In this document: piece by piece, positions 22,313-30,145 of the stretch
Position numbering within the stretch: the first letter of the stretch is position 1
How the letters are laid out: every line of letters starts with the position of its first letter
Virus record (IMG/VR): IMGVR_UViG_3300026116_000077
Location: 1 to 32,960 of that record
From: a virus
DNA: 32,960 bases
Strand: one strand, 5' to 3'
Position numbers and translations under genes: made by a program
The notes under the pieces: model-generated
What the model was told of the DNA's origin: nothing
The model's database searches: none
What the model saw: the letters and a program-made list of their open reading frames with translations, nothing else

Positions 22313-24702
22313 TGCTGTGCTGCTTCCTGATCGGCCGCGAAGATGGCGTGGAGTCGGAGCTGGCGGTCGCGCTTCTCGTAGATTTCACTGTCTTCGATGA
22401 GATCACGGAGGCGCTGTGCGCGGTACTCCTGCGTGTCCTCCTCATCCCAGCCAGCGGCGGAGAAGGCGTCGTTCACCGCGTCCTGGATCAGACCAGTGAT
22501 ACCAGTGGTGGGCGGACCGGCATACTCGAATTCGTCATCCTCGAACCACACCGATCCAGCCGCTACAAGGGCGGTTCGCTCATCGTCTTCCATGCTGTAG
22601 ACGGGGAAAGCTGGGGCGTTAACTGCGAGGGCCGCAGTAAGTTCCAGAGATCCACCTTCCCGACGCCAGTCACCTGAGAGAGGAGAACGACGGAGCTTAG
22701 CAACCCTTTGGGGAGTTGCTTCTGGGACGATGGCTCCAGAAAACCAAATCCCGAACTGGTCCTCACCGCAGCGAATAGCTGCAATCTCATCGCCAGTGTT
22801 GTCGTAGTGCAGTGCGGCAGCAGCGTAGCCAAGGTTGATACCGGCGTGCCGGGTGTCCATGACGATCTTTCCAGTGTCAATGACTTCACCCTCTGCCGTC
22901 AGAACCGAACCAAGGTGGAACGGCCGGTACTCCTGCTCCGAGTGAGGAGCCAGGACACACTCCCGCATGGTCACGTCCCGGTGGCACTCATTCCAGGCCG
23001 CCAGGTGACCAAACACATGACCATCCTCAGTCACCGTGAGCTTGGTCTTACGAGTCAGGTTCGGGTTCTCAAACCAGGCCTTGGGCGGGTGCACCGGGAT
23101 TCCAGTGGCCGAGTAGGCATCCCCCCCCTTGCTCTTCTTTTCCTTCATGCCTTCGTCAGCTCCACTGGAGTCGGAGATTTCAATACCAGCCTTGGCAGCG
23201 GCAGCCTTGATCCGCTGCTTGATGGCAGCCAACTGGTTCGGCTTGTAGAAGGCCGCATTCTTGGGCACGTTGATGTACGCCCAAGCGCTACGAATGTGGT
23301 CCGGGTTATCGATCGGGTACTTCTTCTCACCGTTGTAGCCCGGGTCGGCGTACTTCACGTCGCCGTAGGGCTCTGCGGCTGCAAATTCATCCATGGCGAG
23401 CTGTACACCTTCCTGAGCTGAACGGTCCCAAGGCGCCCGGAGACTGGCATCCCCAAACGACTTGGACATCTCCGCATAGATGTCGGAGATCGTGGAACGG
23501 ATCTTGGTTACGTCCTCCGGGCTCACGTCCGGAAGGCCACCGTGGGCACCTGACATCAGAGCAGCGGCGGCGTAGATGGCGTGGAAGATCACCGTCAGGT
23601 TGCCGTTGATGATGTCCCCCACCGGCAGCCGGTAGCTGGTCGGGTCCAGGGCGTTCCCCGTCGGGGAGAACCACATGAACGCCTTACGCATCTTGTTCGG
23701 GTCACCGGCCGCCCATGCCGTGATCCGCTTCACCGCGTCGTCGTTGTCGAACACGGCCTCACGGGGGGCCAGGGGGAGGCCACGCCACCCTGAGGTGTTG
23801 ACGGTGTACTCGTTGCCCGCTGTAATGACCTTGGGTGCGGCCTTCTCCGGGGTCAGGGGTGGCCCAGAGTGGCCGCACCCACAATCCTCTTCCGGCCCGT
23901 TCATCGACATGTCCATGTCGTCGTCCGGCCAGTCCCCGTCACCGTCGAACACGTACAGACCGGACTGGGTGAACGCCGGAATTGGCACCAGGGTTGAGCC
24001 ACCGATGCCGAACTTCAGCATGTGCTCCTGGCCGTTCTCCGGGTTGACGGTGGCCGTCACGTCCCCACCCGGGTCCAGGCTAGGACCCACCACTCCCATC
24101 TGAGCCAGGTACCGGGCCTTCTTTGCCTCCGGGATGATTTCGTCGTCAAGGAAGTCGCCCCAGCCCCAGCAGCACTCCTGGCCGTTCTCATCGGGGCCGT
24201 AGGTCATGCCCAGGATCCGACCCACAGTCAGGCCCCCACCATGGCCCGGGCCCTGGCGCTCACGCCAGTCCAGGGGCAACGGGAGCACCCGGTGGTACAG
24301 GGCACCAGGCTCGAAGATCCGGGAGCGCCGTGGCTCCCCAGTGGGGCGTCCAATGGGCGCCATCAGACCGGCCCACGTGTACTGACCAAGACTCGGCTGC
24401 TTGGCCAGCAGCTCCTGAGCGGCCACCAGGGCGTCCATGGTTTCCGAGGTCATGGCCGCCACGATGCTGTGCTTCAGCTTGCGGGGTTCCAGTGAGCCGT
24501 GGCCGGGAGGGCCCCCTGTTGCCTTGGTGTGCAGGATGTTGCACAAGCCTTCAGGGTCGGTGGGGAAGTACTTACGCAGGTTCCGCACACACCGCTTGAA
24601 ATCCCCTGGAACATTCCAGCGGATCTTCGCAGCACCCTTGCCGGCGAGCCAGTACTTCTGGAGCTGAAGCGGCATGCCCCGGGCTGGGTTCGGATCAACC
24701 AC
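22309..24702 (-). CDS. Multidomain capsid maturation protease
   Basis: This 797-aa protein starts at GTG 24702 (GAGGTG upstream), overlapping the MuF gene by 8 nt. Residues 25-80 contain KIRWNVPGDFKRCVRNLRKY and GLCNILHTKATGG, a small domain common in actinophage head proteins. Residues 100-270 include RVLPLPLDWRERQGPGHGG and ARYLAQMGVVGPSLDPGG. Residues about 461-509 match a DUF6582-type unit (NPDHIRSAWAYINVP, IKQRIKAAAAKAGIEI). Residues about 555-705 carry the protease signature: GHVFGHLAAWNECHRD, DTRHAGINLGYAAAALHYDN, GIWFSGAIVP and SGDWRREGGSLELTAALAVN. The C-terminus is acidic and helical. It would cut the capsid N-domain during maturation. The catalytic residues are not assigned, though conserved H and S lie in the cited motifs. 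The fusion of several head modules in one chain is notable. Confidence 0.75.
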   Translation of the reverse strand: MVDPNPARGMPLQLQKYWLAGKGAAKIRWNVPGDFKRCVRNLRKYFPTDPEGLCNILHTKATGGPPGHGSLEPRKLKHSIVAAMTSETMDALVAAQELLAKQPSLGQYTWAGLMAPIGRPTGEPRRSRIFEPGALYHRVLPLPLDWRERQGPGHGGGLTVGRILGMTYGPDENGQECCWGWGDFLDDEIIPEAKKARYLAQMGVVGPSLDPGGDVTATVNPENGQEHMLKFGIGGSTLVPIPAFTQSGLYVFDGDGDWPDDDMDMSMNGPEEDCGCGHSGPPLTPEKAAPKVITAGNEYTVNTSGWRGLPLAPREAVFDNDDAVKRITAWAAGDPNKMRKAFMWFSPTGNALDPTSYRLPVGDIINGNLTVIFHAIYAAAALMSGAHGGLPDVSPEDVTKIRSTISDIYAEMSKSFGDASLRAPWDRSAQEGVQLAMDEFAAAEPYGDVKYADPGYNGEKKYPIDNPDHIRSAWAYINVPKNAAFYKPNQLAAIKQRIKAAAAKAGIEISDSSGADEGMKEKKSKGGDAYSATGIPVHPPKAWFENPNLTRKTKLTVTEDGHVFGHLAAWNECHRDVTMRECVLAPHSEQEYRPFHLGSVLTAEGEVIDTGKIVMDTRHAGINLGYAAAALHYDNTGDEIAAIRCGEDQFGIWFSGAIVPEATPQRVAKLRRSPLSGDWRREGGSLELTAALAVNAPAFPVYSMEDDERTALVAAGSVWFEDDEFEYAGPPTTGITGLIQDAVNDAFSAAGWDEEDTQEYRAQRLRDLIEDSEIYEKRDRQLRLHAIFAADQEAAQQ

Positions 24703-25408
24703 GGGTCACCTCGTTTCCAATGTGCAGCTCACACCGGCAATTGATAACCAACTCTGGTGGGGCCGATGGATCCCCTGGAAACATCATCGGCACACCATCG
24801 ACGTAGAACGGGTACCAGACCGGCACCGTCACTCCGTCAACTTCCTGGTGTGGGGATCGCACACGGTTATCGTCCTTGGTGTCCCATCGCTTGGTCAACT
24901 GTCGACCGGTTACTCTGGCCTGTTCGATACCGGCCGCCATGGTGCCCGCACCATAAGCACGGTTGACCTCGGTCTGGGCAATCACTTTGGCTCGGTTCGG
25001 CCAGCGCTCAGAGCCCGTGTAACTGAGTACCTTGTCAACCCTCGCCGCGATCTGATTCCTGCTCTCGCCAGCGTTGGTGCCGTCGGTAATTTCGGCAAAG
25101 ACAAGGTTCGCAACCTCGTCGGGAATGCGCACGAGCAGATTCTGTACATCCGCCAGGTAGCTGACAACGAAAGCGTGGCGTGAAACTGGAGGGACTTCAG
25201 TCGCAGAACTCCAGGCGCTGACACCAATTCGCCCGATCTCACTAAGGATGGTGTCCACTTCGGAGTCCCAGTTGGACTGGAGTCCATAGATCGCAGTTGG
25301 ATCTGGACTTCCTGACCGGGTGACAGCGGCACGTGCCTTGTCGAGCCATCGGCGCAGTGCACTGCCAACCGTTGCACCAAGAGAACGCTCATCGTCAGCC
25401 CTGCTCAT
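24695..25408 (-). CDS. MuF-like head morphogenesis protein
   Basis: This 237-aa protein is a short phage Mu F (SPP1 gp7) family member. The N-terminal half is helical. The core has VIAQTEVNRAYGAGTM at 142-157, the usual A-x-T-E-x-N/R motif. It is followed by KRWDTKDDNRVRSPHQEVDG at 173-192 and PMMFPGDPSAPPELVINCRC at 207-226, giving the W-D...H..DG...PGD...NCRC signature complete. Family proteins bind the portal and are packaged in few copies. It starts at ATG 25408 within the end of the portal gene (14-nt overlap). No toxin domain is attached here; an ART-like domain is found instead on the giant protein two genes downstream. Confidence 0.88.
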   Translation of the reverse strand: MSRADDERSLGATVGSALRRWLDKARAAVTRSGSPDPTAIYGLQSNWDSEVDTILSEIGRIGVSAWSSATEVPPVSRHAFVVSYLADVQNLLVRIPDEVANLVFAEITDGTNAGESRNQIAARVDKVLSYTGSERWPNRAKVIAQTEVNRAYGAGTMAAGIEQARVTGRQLTKRWDTKDDNRVRSPHQEVDGVTVPVWYPFYVDGVPMMFPGDPSAPPELVINCRCELHIGNEVTRG

Positions 25409-27305
25409 GAAGGAACCCGGCTCTGGTCAGGTACTCCTGCAATAGATAGACGTGGTGTGGCTTCTGTCGCGTCAGCAAAGTGGTGCAGTATCGGTCGAGG
25501 GCCGCTCGCAACGCCTCGGAGTCCAAGGTCGGGTCCACTTGTTCCGCCAGAAGCGAGAGATGGTCCCAAGCGTTGGCCAGTACCTTATGGGCGTGCGCCT
25601 CGTCGCGGACCTGGATCTTGGTATGCAGCTCGTACGGCGGGCACGTGAATTCGGATCGATGTTGGTTACCTACCAGCCTCTTCCCCGCCAGCTCCAGGGC
25701 TCGCAGGACGGTGGCGTTACTGACGACGAAGACGTTGAGAGGTTGCACGCTCACTGATGCAGTGAGCCCGGCCGGGGTTCCTGCCGGGGCCGGAGGTGGC
25801 CCCCCTGGTGCGTTCTGTGCCTCGGTGACTTGTGGCATGGGCGGACCTGAGGTGTCACTGATCCCGGTCGGCGGAGCCGGTGGCGGGGGAGCACCGGCTC
25901 CGCCTTGCTGTGGCGGGAAGACCTTGTCCGGAGGTAGAACCTGGTCCGAGATACCGATCAACTGACGAACCGCAGGGATCTGGAACAGGTTCGGGTCTCG
26001 CAGCATCAGTTCCTTGACGAACTTCTGAGAAGCCTCTTCGTCGGTGGGCGCGTCAGAGTCCTTGTAGTCCCCCGCGATTCGTACCGCTTGTGCTGATACA
26101 AGTCCGGCGTCATACATTTCCCGAGTTTCCTTGAGGCGCTCGGGCCGTACCGTCAGTGGAGCTGTGTCGTACCAGAGGACGTACTTCTCGGGGTCTTCCT
26201 TGATCGACTTCAGAGCTGGAAGCAGATAGGCTTGAGTCAATGCGTCACATATGCGACTCGCCAGCGGTTCAATGTGAACCTTGATCTGGCCTTCCATGAT
26301 CTGCCAGGCACCCCAGTGGTTGGCCTCTCCGGCACCACTGAGAATCGACGGGTCAATGTCCATCGCCAGAGCGAAGCGGCGGATGGCTTCGTTGCGAAGT
26401 TCCAGGGCCTGCTTGGATAGCTCCGACGTGAACTGGATGAGCTGGAGCTTGCCCAAAGCCTCCAGCGGCATCTCCACGATGGTGGGAACCACCCCGGCCG
26501 CTGTGCCCTCGCCCCGCAGTGACGCGGAGGCAAACCGCATGATCATCTGAGTGAGGGCCTCGGCGCCATCCACCGAGTTCCCCTCCTCGTCCGGGAAGCT
26601 GGTCTCCTTGGGAATGGCGAGCAGGCCGGCGGACACCAACCGGGAGTCGATCTGGGCGAACACGTACCGGGTCAGACGCTCGATCTCAAACAGCATCGGC
26701 ATGGCTCCCCGGGTGGGGGAGTCCGACCACATAGTGCGGCGTGGATGGGGGGTCCACGTCCTGATGATCATGTCAGTCTCGGGGTCCAGCTTCCCCGGGT
26801 CCCCCATCATGTTGGTGATCTCGTTCTGGCCTGAGGTCGTGTACCGCTTCAGCTCCGACCGGCTCAGAACGAACCACTCATCTGACTGTGGATCATCAGT
26901 GCTGCGGCCAATGAAGTAAGCGTCCCCGGCAATAGTCAGGTTGATCCCCGCCAGCCGGATCAGCTCAGGTCGACGGGCCGGACCTCCCAGCAAGGTGTCA
27001 GCCAGGGCGGCCACCTTGACCTTCTTGGTCTCCGCCTGAACCCGGCCGTTCTTGTCAACCTCGGCCACATAGAACCGGACCCGAGACAGGGCCGAGCCAA
27101 TCCAGTTGGCTACGAACCGCAGTTCACCGATGACGTCGTATAGCCTCCAGGCCTCGTTCTGCCAGGAGTCGTCACCGAACTTGTACGTGGGCCAGGCTCG
27201 CCCCTCAATGTTGGTGATCCTGATGGCCGCAGCGACCAGGCTCTCAGAGGCGTCGTGCCCAGTGGTGACTGGCACCAACGATTTGCGGGACCGGCCTAGT
27301 GCCAT
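25395..27305 (-). CDS. Portal protein
   Basis: This 636-aa protein forms the dodecameric DNA gate. The portal core covers about residues 1-465: YDVIGELRFVANWIGSALSR near the N-terminus, GDAYFIGRSTDDPQSDEWFV, then the stem region and the well-conserved LAMDIDPSILSGAGEANHWG and HIEPLASRICDALTQAYLLP. Residues about 470-525 are a Pro/Gly linker (GGAGAPPPPAPPTGISD). Residues 535-636 form an extra helical domain (VVSNATVLRALELAGKRLVG, LSLLAEQVDPTLDSEALRAA, YLTRAGFLHEQG) not found in typical portals, perhaps for MuF or scaffold contact. The ATG at 27305 overlaps the membrane protein stop (TGATG). Confidence 0.9.
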   Translation of the reverse strand: MALGRSRKSLVPVTTGHDASESLVAAAIRITNIEGRAWPTYKFGDDSWQNEAWRLYDVIGELRFVANWIGSALSRVRFYVAEVDKNGRVQAETKKVKVAALADTLLGGPARRPELIRLAGINLTIAGDAYFIGRSTDDPQSDEWFVLSRSELKRYTTSGQNEITNMMGDPGKLDPETDMIIRTWTPHPRRTMWSDSPTRGAMPMLFEIERLTRYVFAQIDSRLVSAGLLAIPKETSFPDEEGNSVDGAEALTQMIMRFASASLRGEGTAAGVVPTIVEMPLEALGKLQLIQFTSELSKQALELRNEAIRRFALAMDIDPSILSGAGEANHWGAWQIMEGQIKVHIEPLASRICDALTQAYLLPALKSIKEDPEKYVLWYDTAPLTVRPERLKETREMYDAGLVSAQAVRIAGDYKDSDAPTDEEASQKFVKELMLRDPNLFQIPAVRQLIGISDQVLPPDKVFPPQQGGAGAPPPPAPPTGISDTSGPPMPQVTEAQNAPGGPPPAPAGTPAGLTASVSVQPLNVFVVSNATVLRALELAGKRLVGNQHRSEFTCPPYELHTKIQVRDEAHAHKVLANAWDHLSLLAEQVDPTLDSEALRAALDRYCTTLLTRQKPHHVYLLQEYLTRAGFLHEQG

Positions 27306-27595
27306 CAGTTTCCATCTTCCCGATTCGCCAGAAACCCGGTCAAGTATGAGGCTGCCGGGATGGCCAGGATGGCAATAACCCAGCGGTTAGGGAACAAGGC
27401 GGCTACCGGCATGACCGGTATCGCGATCCAGATAGACATACACCATGAGCAATGGAAAAGCTTGGAGGGGAGGGAGTCCGGTCCCCAGGTTCGGATCACC
27501 CATTGCCGAATGAAGACGGTGATGCTGTCAGACACAAGCAGCCTGGTAAGGCGTGCCACGGCCAGGGCCGCCACGACGAGGCTAGTGATCAGCAT
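27305..27595 (-). CDS. DUF1360-type membrane protein
   Basis: This 96-aa protein has a first hydrophobic segment ITSLVVAALAVARLTRLLV, the family signature ARLTRLLVSDSITVFIRQW, a Cys pair FHCSWCMSIWIAIPV and a last segment VIAILAIPAASYLTGFL, so two to three membrane passes. DUF1360 proteins are common in actinophages between or near terminase and portal, and their role is not established; a holin-like or membrane-docking role has only been guessed. No good Shine-Dalgarno lies within 12 nt of ATG 27595, and an AGGGAG is 17 nt away, so initiation is either weak or at a later codon. Confidence 0.75.
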   Translation of the reverse strand: MLITSLVVAALAVARLTRLLVSDSITVFIRQWVIRTWGPDSLPSKLFHCSWCMSIWIAIPVMPVAALFPNRWVIAILAIPAASYLTGFLANREDGN

Positions 27596-27612
27596 GTCGT
27601 ATAGCGTACGGG

Positions 27613-27633
27613 CTCCCTAGGCACAAGAGGGAG
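27613..27633 (-). other. Weak hairpin between terminase and membrane protein genes
   Basis: CTCCCT and AGGGAG form a 6-bp stem with a 9-nt loop, 7 nt after the terminase stop. No U-tract follows on the minus strand. It could be a transcript-processing element or chance pairing. Confidence 0.3.
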
Positions 27634-27639
27634 AGGCAA

Positions 27640-29067
27640 CTAATACAAGTTGGTCAGATCGTAGAAGCTCTGGTCCATCCGGAACTCGTAAATGTTGGGG
27701 TTGGCCACCCGCATTTCCCTGCGCTCACCGGCCATCAGCTTGATAGCGGCGTGCACCATGGCATCCATCCTGTCTGGACTTTCCCTGGTGGATTCGGGGT
27801 CGAACAGGACCATTTCCTTCTCCAGCTCGGGCCAGTCCCCCACCATATGCAGCCGACCCTGCTCGTTTCTCATGGCCACCGGCTCGGCCCGCGTCTTCTT
27901 GCCGTGCTTCGCATGAACTGCTTGCATGGGAGGGGAGGTATGCCGTGGGAAGTAGTCCTGGTCAATCAGCTCCCGGTAGGCATCCCGAAGGACCTCCTCC
28001 AGGTACCGCTTACCAAGGTTCTCCTCATACACCAGGACATCGGCCGCGAACTCAGCCACCGCCTTCCACGCCTCAAGTACAGCCGCTCGGCCAGAGTGTG
28101 GCGTCGAACGGTCGGCCAGGACGTAGAGGTGCTTGTCTCGGGTTCGGGCCACCACGACAATTCCGAACGTGGCATCCTCACCGGTCAGGTTAGGGTCACA
28201 ACCGACCACAATGGACACAATGTCATCAGGAGCATCAACGACGCGGTTCTTGATGATGTCCTTGCGCTGGAACAGTCCCCCACCAGCCAGCTCCAGGAGC
28301 TTGCCGTACAGCTCCTGCTCTCCGATCGCGGTGCCGTCGTACTGCCGCTTCATCTCAGTCAGGGCGTGACTAGACAGGTTGGAGGCGTTGTCGAACGTGG
28401 AACCGGTGATCAGGTGAACGGTCCCGTCGACCCGGGCAACCCAATCCTCCAGCAGAGCGATTGGCTTAGGAGTGGTCGTGACGAAGGCGCGCGGGTGGTC
28501 ATCTACAAGGTCCGCGCGGAGGGAGGGCAACAGGCCGTGGTACCAGGTCTCGTATGGCTTGAGCCACTTGGCCAACTCGTCGCAGAGGATCCCGGCAGCG
28601 TTGTACCCACGTCCCGTGTCCGGTGTGTCTGCACCTTCGAGGTAGATTTTCGCACCCTTGGGGAACAGGATCATTGGCCGAGGATTCTGCTTATATCGGT
28701 GCTGGATCCCACGTCGTTTCAGAACGTTGAGGATTCCGGAGGGGCCCTCAGCATTGATGGTCCTGGCGTCGGCCAAGGTGTCAGCGACCACCAACCATTC
28801 AGTGGGGACCCCTTGCCGATCAAACGGGTGCTTCTTGACCCGGTCCACGATCCATTCGCTACCGGCTCGGGACTTGCCGAACCCACGTCCGGCCAGGGCT
28901 AGGCACACCAACCAATCACCAGGGGGGGGTACCTGCTCAGGTCTGGCGGTCCACCACCACTCCTCATTGAGGATGTCGCGCACCATCGCCGGGGGCAGGG
29001 ACTTGATCCACGCCTCACGATCGTTTGCCGGCAACAGGGCCACTCGCTCTGCGAGTGAGAAGGACAC
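27640..29067 (-). CDS. Terminase large subunit
   Basis: This 475-aa packaging motor is complete in both domains. The ATPase shows Walker A at 60-66 (GRGFGKS), Walker B and catalytic Glu at 159-164 (GILCDE) and a coupling motif VTTTPKP at 196-202. The nuclease shows D291 in VVGCDPNLTG, E348/E349 in VLVYEENLGK and D435 in DRMDAMVHA. It starts at GTG 29067; upstream there is no clear Shine-Dalgarno, and an ATG 8 nt upstream is out of frame, so this may be a near-leaderless start. It is the first gene of the minus-strand block. No small terminase is visible in the window. Confidence 0.95.
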   Translation of the reverse strand: MSFSLAERVALLPANDREAWIKSLPPAMVRDILNEEWWWTARPEQVPPPGDWLVCLALAGRGFGKSRAGSEWIVDRVKKHPFDRQGVPTEWLVVADTLADARTINAEGPSGILNVLKRRGIQHRYKQNPRPMILFPKGAKIYLEGADTPDTGRGYNAAGILCDELAKWLKPYETWYHGLLPSLRADLVDDHPRAFVTTTPKPIALLEDWVARVDGTVHLITGSTFDNASNLSSHALTEMKRQYDGTAIGEQELYGKLLELAGGGLFQRKDIIKNRVVDAPDDIVSIVVGCDPNLTGEDATFGIVVVARTRDKHLYVLADRSTPHSGRAAVLEAWKAVAEFAADVLVYEENLGKRYLEEVLRDAYRELIDQDYFPRHTSPPMQAVHAKHGKKTRAEPVAMRNEQGRLHMVGDWPELEKEMVLFDPESTRESPDRMDAMVHAAIKLMAGERREMRVANPNIYEFRMDQSFYDLTNLY

Positions 29068-29124
29068 GCGATCATGGTATAACCAAGGTGAGTCCCAGGC
29101 GTTCGCCTGTTTGGAGGTACGTGA
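29068..29124. promoter_or_regulatory. 57-bp divergent region between structural block and Ig-like gene
   Basis: The terminase is read leftward from 29067 and the Ig-like gene rightward from 29125, so start signals for both must lie here or inside the genes. TATAAC at 29078-29083 is a possible -10 for the plus strand, but no -35 fits. GGAGG at 29113-29117 serves the Ig-like gene. The region is too short for two normal promoters without overlap of their elements. Confidence 0.4.
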
Positions 29125-29634
29125 GTGCGCATTCCTCTCGGCGACGCGGACCTGGTTATCGAGCTAGATATCCCAGGGCTACATAAGGCGCCGCCACCCA
29201 AGGTGATCTTTCACATTGGACCGCCACGGGACACCACCCCGGCTGATCGAGTGATCAAGCCCCCGCCATACAGCCAACCAACAGGAAAGGTGGACGTCCG
29301 GATGGACCTCCAGGCAGACAAGAAGGTAGCCCTGTCCGTGGAGTACACGGACGAGGTTGGTAACCCAGTGCCGGCCCCGGCCGGTGGCACGACCGTGTAC
29401 ACGGTCGACGACCCGACCATCATCAACCTGACGGACAACGGTGACGGTACGGCTGAGGCCGCCGCCACGGGCACGCTCGGTACGGCCAACGTGCACCTGG
29501 ACGCGACGTTCACCGACGACGACGGCGTCTCGCACACGGTCACCGGTGACCTCCAGCTTGTGGTCGTGGCCGGTCTCGCCGAGCGAGTCAACATCGTGGC
29601 CGGCGCTCCGGAGGAGGTCACTCCGGACGTGTAG
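29125..29634 (+). CDS. Ig-like (Big-type) domain protein
   Basis: This 169-aa protein starts at GTG 29125, 7-8 nt after GGAGG. Residues 1-60 are a Pro-rich arm (KAPPPKVIFHIGPPRDTTPA, IKPPPYSQPTG). Residues 63-155 form one bacterial Ig-like domain: LSVEYTDEVGNPVPAPAGG, VYTVDDPTIINLTDNGDGTA, GTANVHLDATFTDDDG and LQLVVVAGLAERVNIVAG. Such proteins occur on actinophage virions, where the Ig fold sticks weakly to carbohydrates. It is a separate transcription unit with its own terminator and faces away from all other structural genes, so it may be expressed independently. A capsid or tail surface role is inferred. Confidence 0.7.
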   Translation: MRIPLGDADLVIELDIPGLHKAPPPKVIFHIGPPRDTTPADRVIKPPPYSQPTGKVDVRMDLQADKKVALSVEYTDEVGNPVPAPAGGTTVYTVDDPTIINLTDNGDGTAEAAATGTLGTANVHLDATFTDDDGVSHTVTGDLQLVVVAGLAERVNIVAGAPEEVTPDV

Positions 29635-29672
29635 CCTGGTCTGACCCGGCTACGACCAACTGGTGGCAACAG

Positions 29673-29708
29673 GGGACCCCCTCACCTCCCGGAGGGGGTT
29701 CCTTTTTG
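29673..29708 (+). terminator. Rho-independent terminator
   Basis: GGGACCCCCTC (29673-29683) pairs with GAGGGGGTTCC (29692-29702) over 11 bp with one G-U pair and an 8-nt loop, followed directly by TTTTTG. It ends the Ig-like gene transcript and isolates it from the downstream early genes. Confidence 0.9.
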
Positions 29709-29733
29709 TCGGGGGGTGGAGCTAACATTGGAA

Positions 29734-29747
29734 CCTCCTTGAGGAGG
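29734..29747 (+). promoter_or_regulatory. Small hairpin covering the HTH gene ribosome binding site
   Basis: CCTCC (29734-29738) and GGAGG (29743-29747) pair around TTGA. The GGAGG arm is the Shine-Dalgarno of the regulator gene starting at 29756. A 5-bp GC-rich stem could damp its translation or mark an autoregulatory site; this is inferred. Confidence 0.45.
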
Positions 29748-29755
29748 GATCCCCT

Positions 29756-30145
29756 GTGAACGAACCCCCCGCCCTTGCCGTGCAACTGAAAGAGCTTCGA
29801 GACGTGCTCGGCCTGAGCCTCCATGCCATGGCAGAGCTGCTGTACACCTCGCAGCAGACGTACCGGGGCTGGGAGGGCGGAGCGCAGCCACGAAAAGAGG
29901 GCCGGGCTCGCATCGAAACATTTATAGAAAGCGCTCATGCTCAGCTCGACCGGCTTCAGCAGGAGGGCTGGAATCTGGCTGGCCTGGTCCCGCTCAGCGT
30001 GGCGTCGTCGATGCTCGGGGTCCCACATGAGACCCTCTTCCACGCCTACCGGGACAGCAAGTACCGTGCGTTTGATCTAGGCATCCTGGGGATTTGGGTT
30101 GGCGAAGACGAGCTGGATGCCATCTTGGAGGCGGTGCTGGCATGA
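29756..30145 (+). CDS. Small DNA-binding protein with two HTH-like units
   Basis: This 129-aa protein starts at GTG 29756 with GGAGGG upstream. Residues 8-50 are an XRE/Cro-type HTH: VQLKELRDVLGLSLHAMAEL, then YTSQQTYRGWEGGAQ with the recognition helix. Residues 75-125 look like a second, MerR/excisionase-like winged HTH: VPLSVASSMLGVPHETLFHA, then FDLGILGIWVGEDELDAIL. A plausible role is an early-gene repressor or replication-region regulator. It leads a coupled cluster (ATGA overlap with the nuclease), and no other regulator is present in the window. Target sites were not found. Confidence 0.65.
   Translation: MNEPPALAVQLKELRDVLGLSLHAMAELLYTSQQTYRGWEGGAQPRKEGRARIETFIESAHAQLDRLQQEGWNLAGLVPLSVASSMLGVPHETLFHAYRDSKYRAFDLGILGIWVGEDELDAILEAVLA

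Noticed and set aside
29078-29083. TATAAC as a plus-strand promoter -10 element
   Set aside because: No acceptable -35 hexamer at 15-18 bp spacing, so not listed as a separate promoter.
29179-29669. Minus-strand frames opposite the Ig-like gene
   Set aside because: The plus-strand frame has a coherent Ig-like domain, a Shine-Dalgarno and a terminator; the minus frames have none.
30094-30141. Earlier in-frame start of the nuclease gene
   Set aside because: It would overlap the HTH gene by 52 nt; ATG 30142 gives an ATGA overlap and places the CxxC motif at the start.
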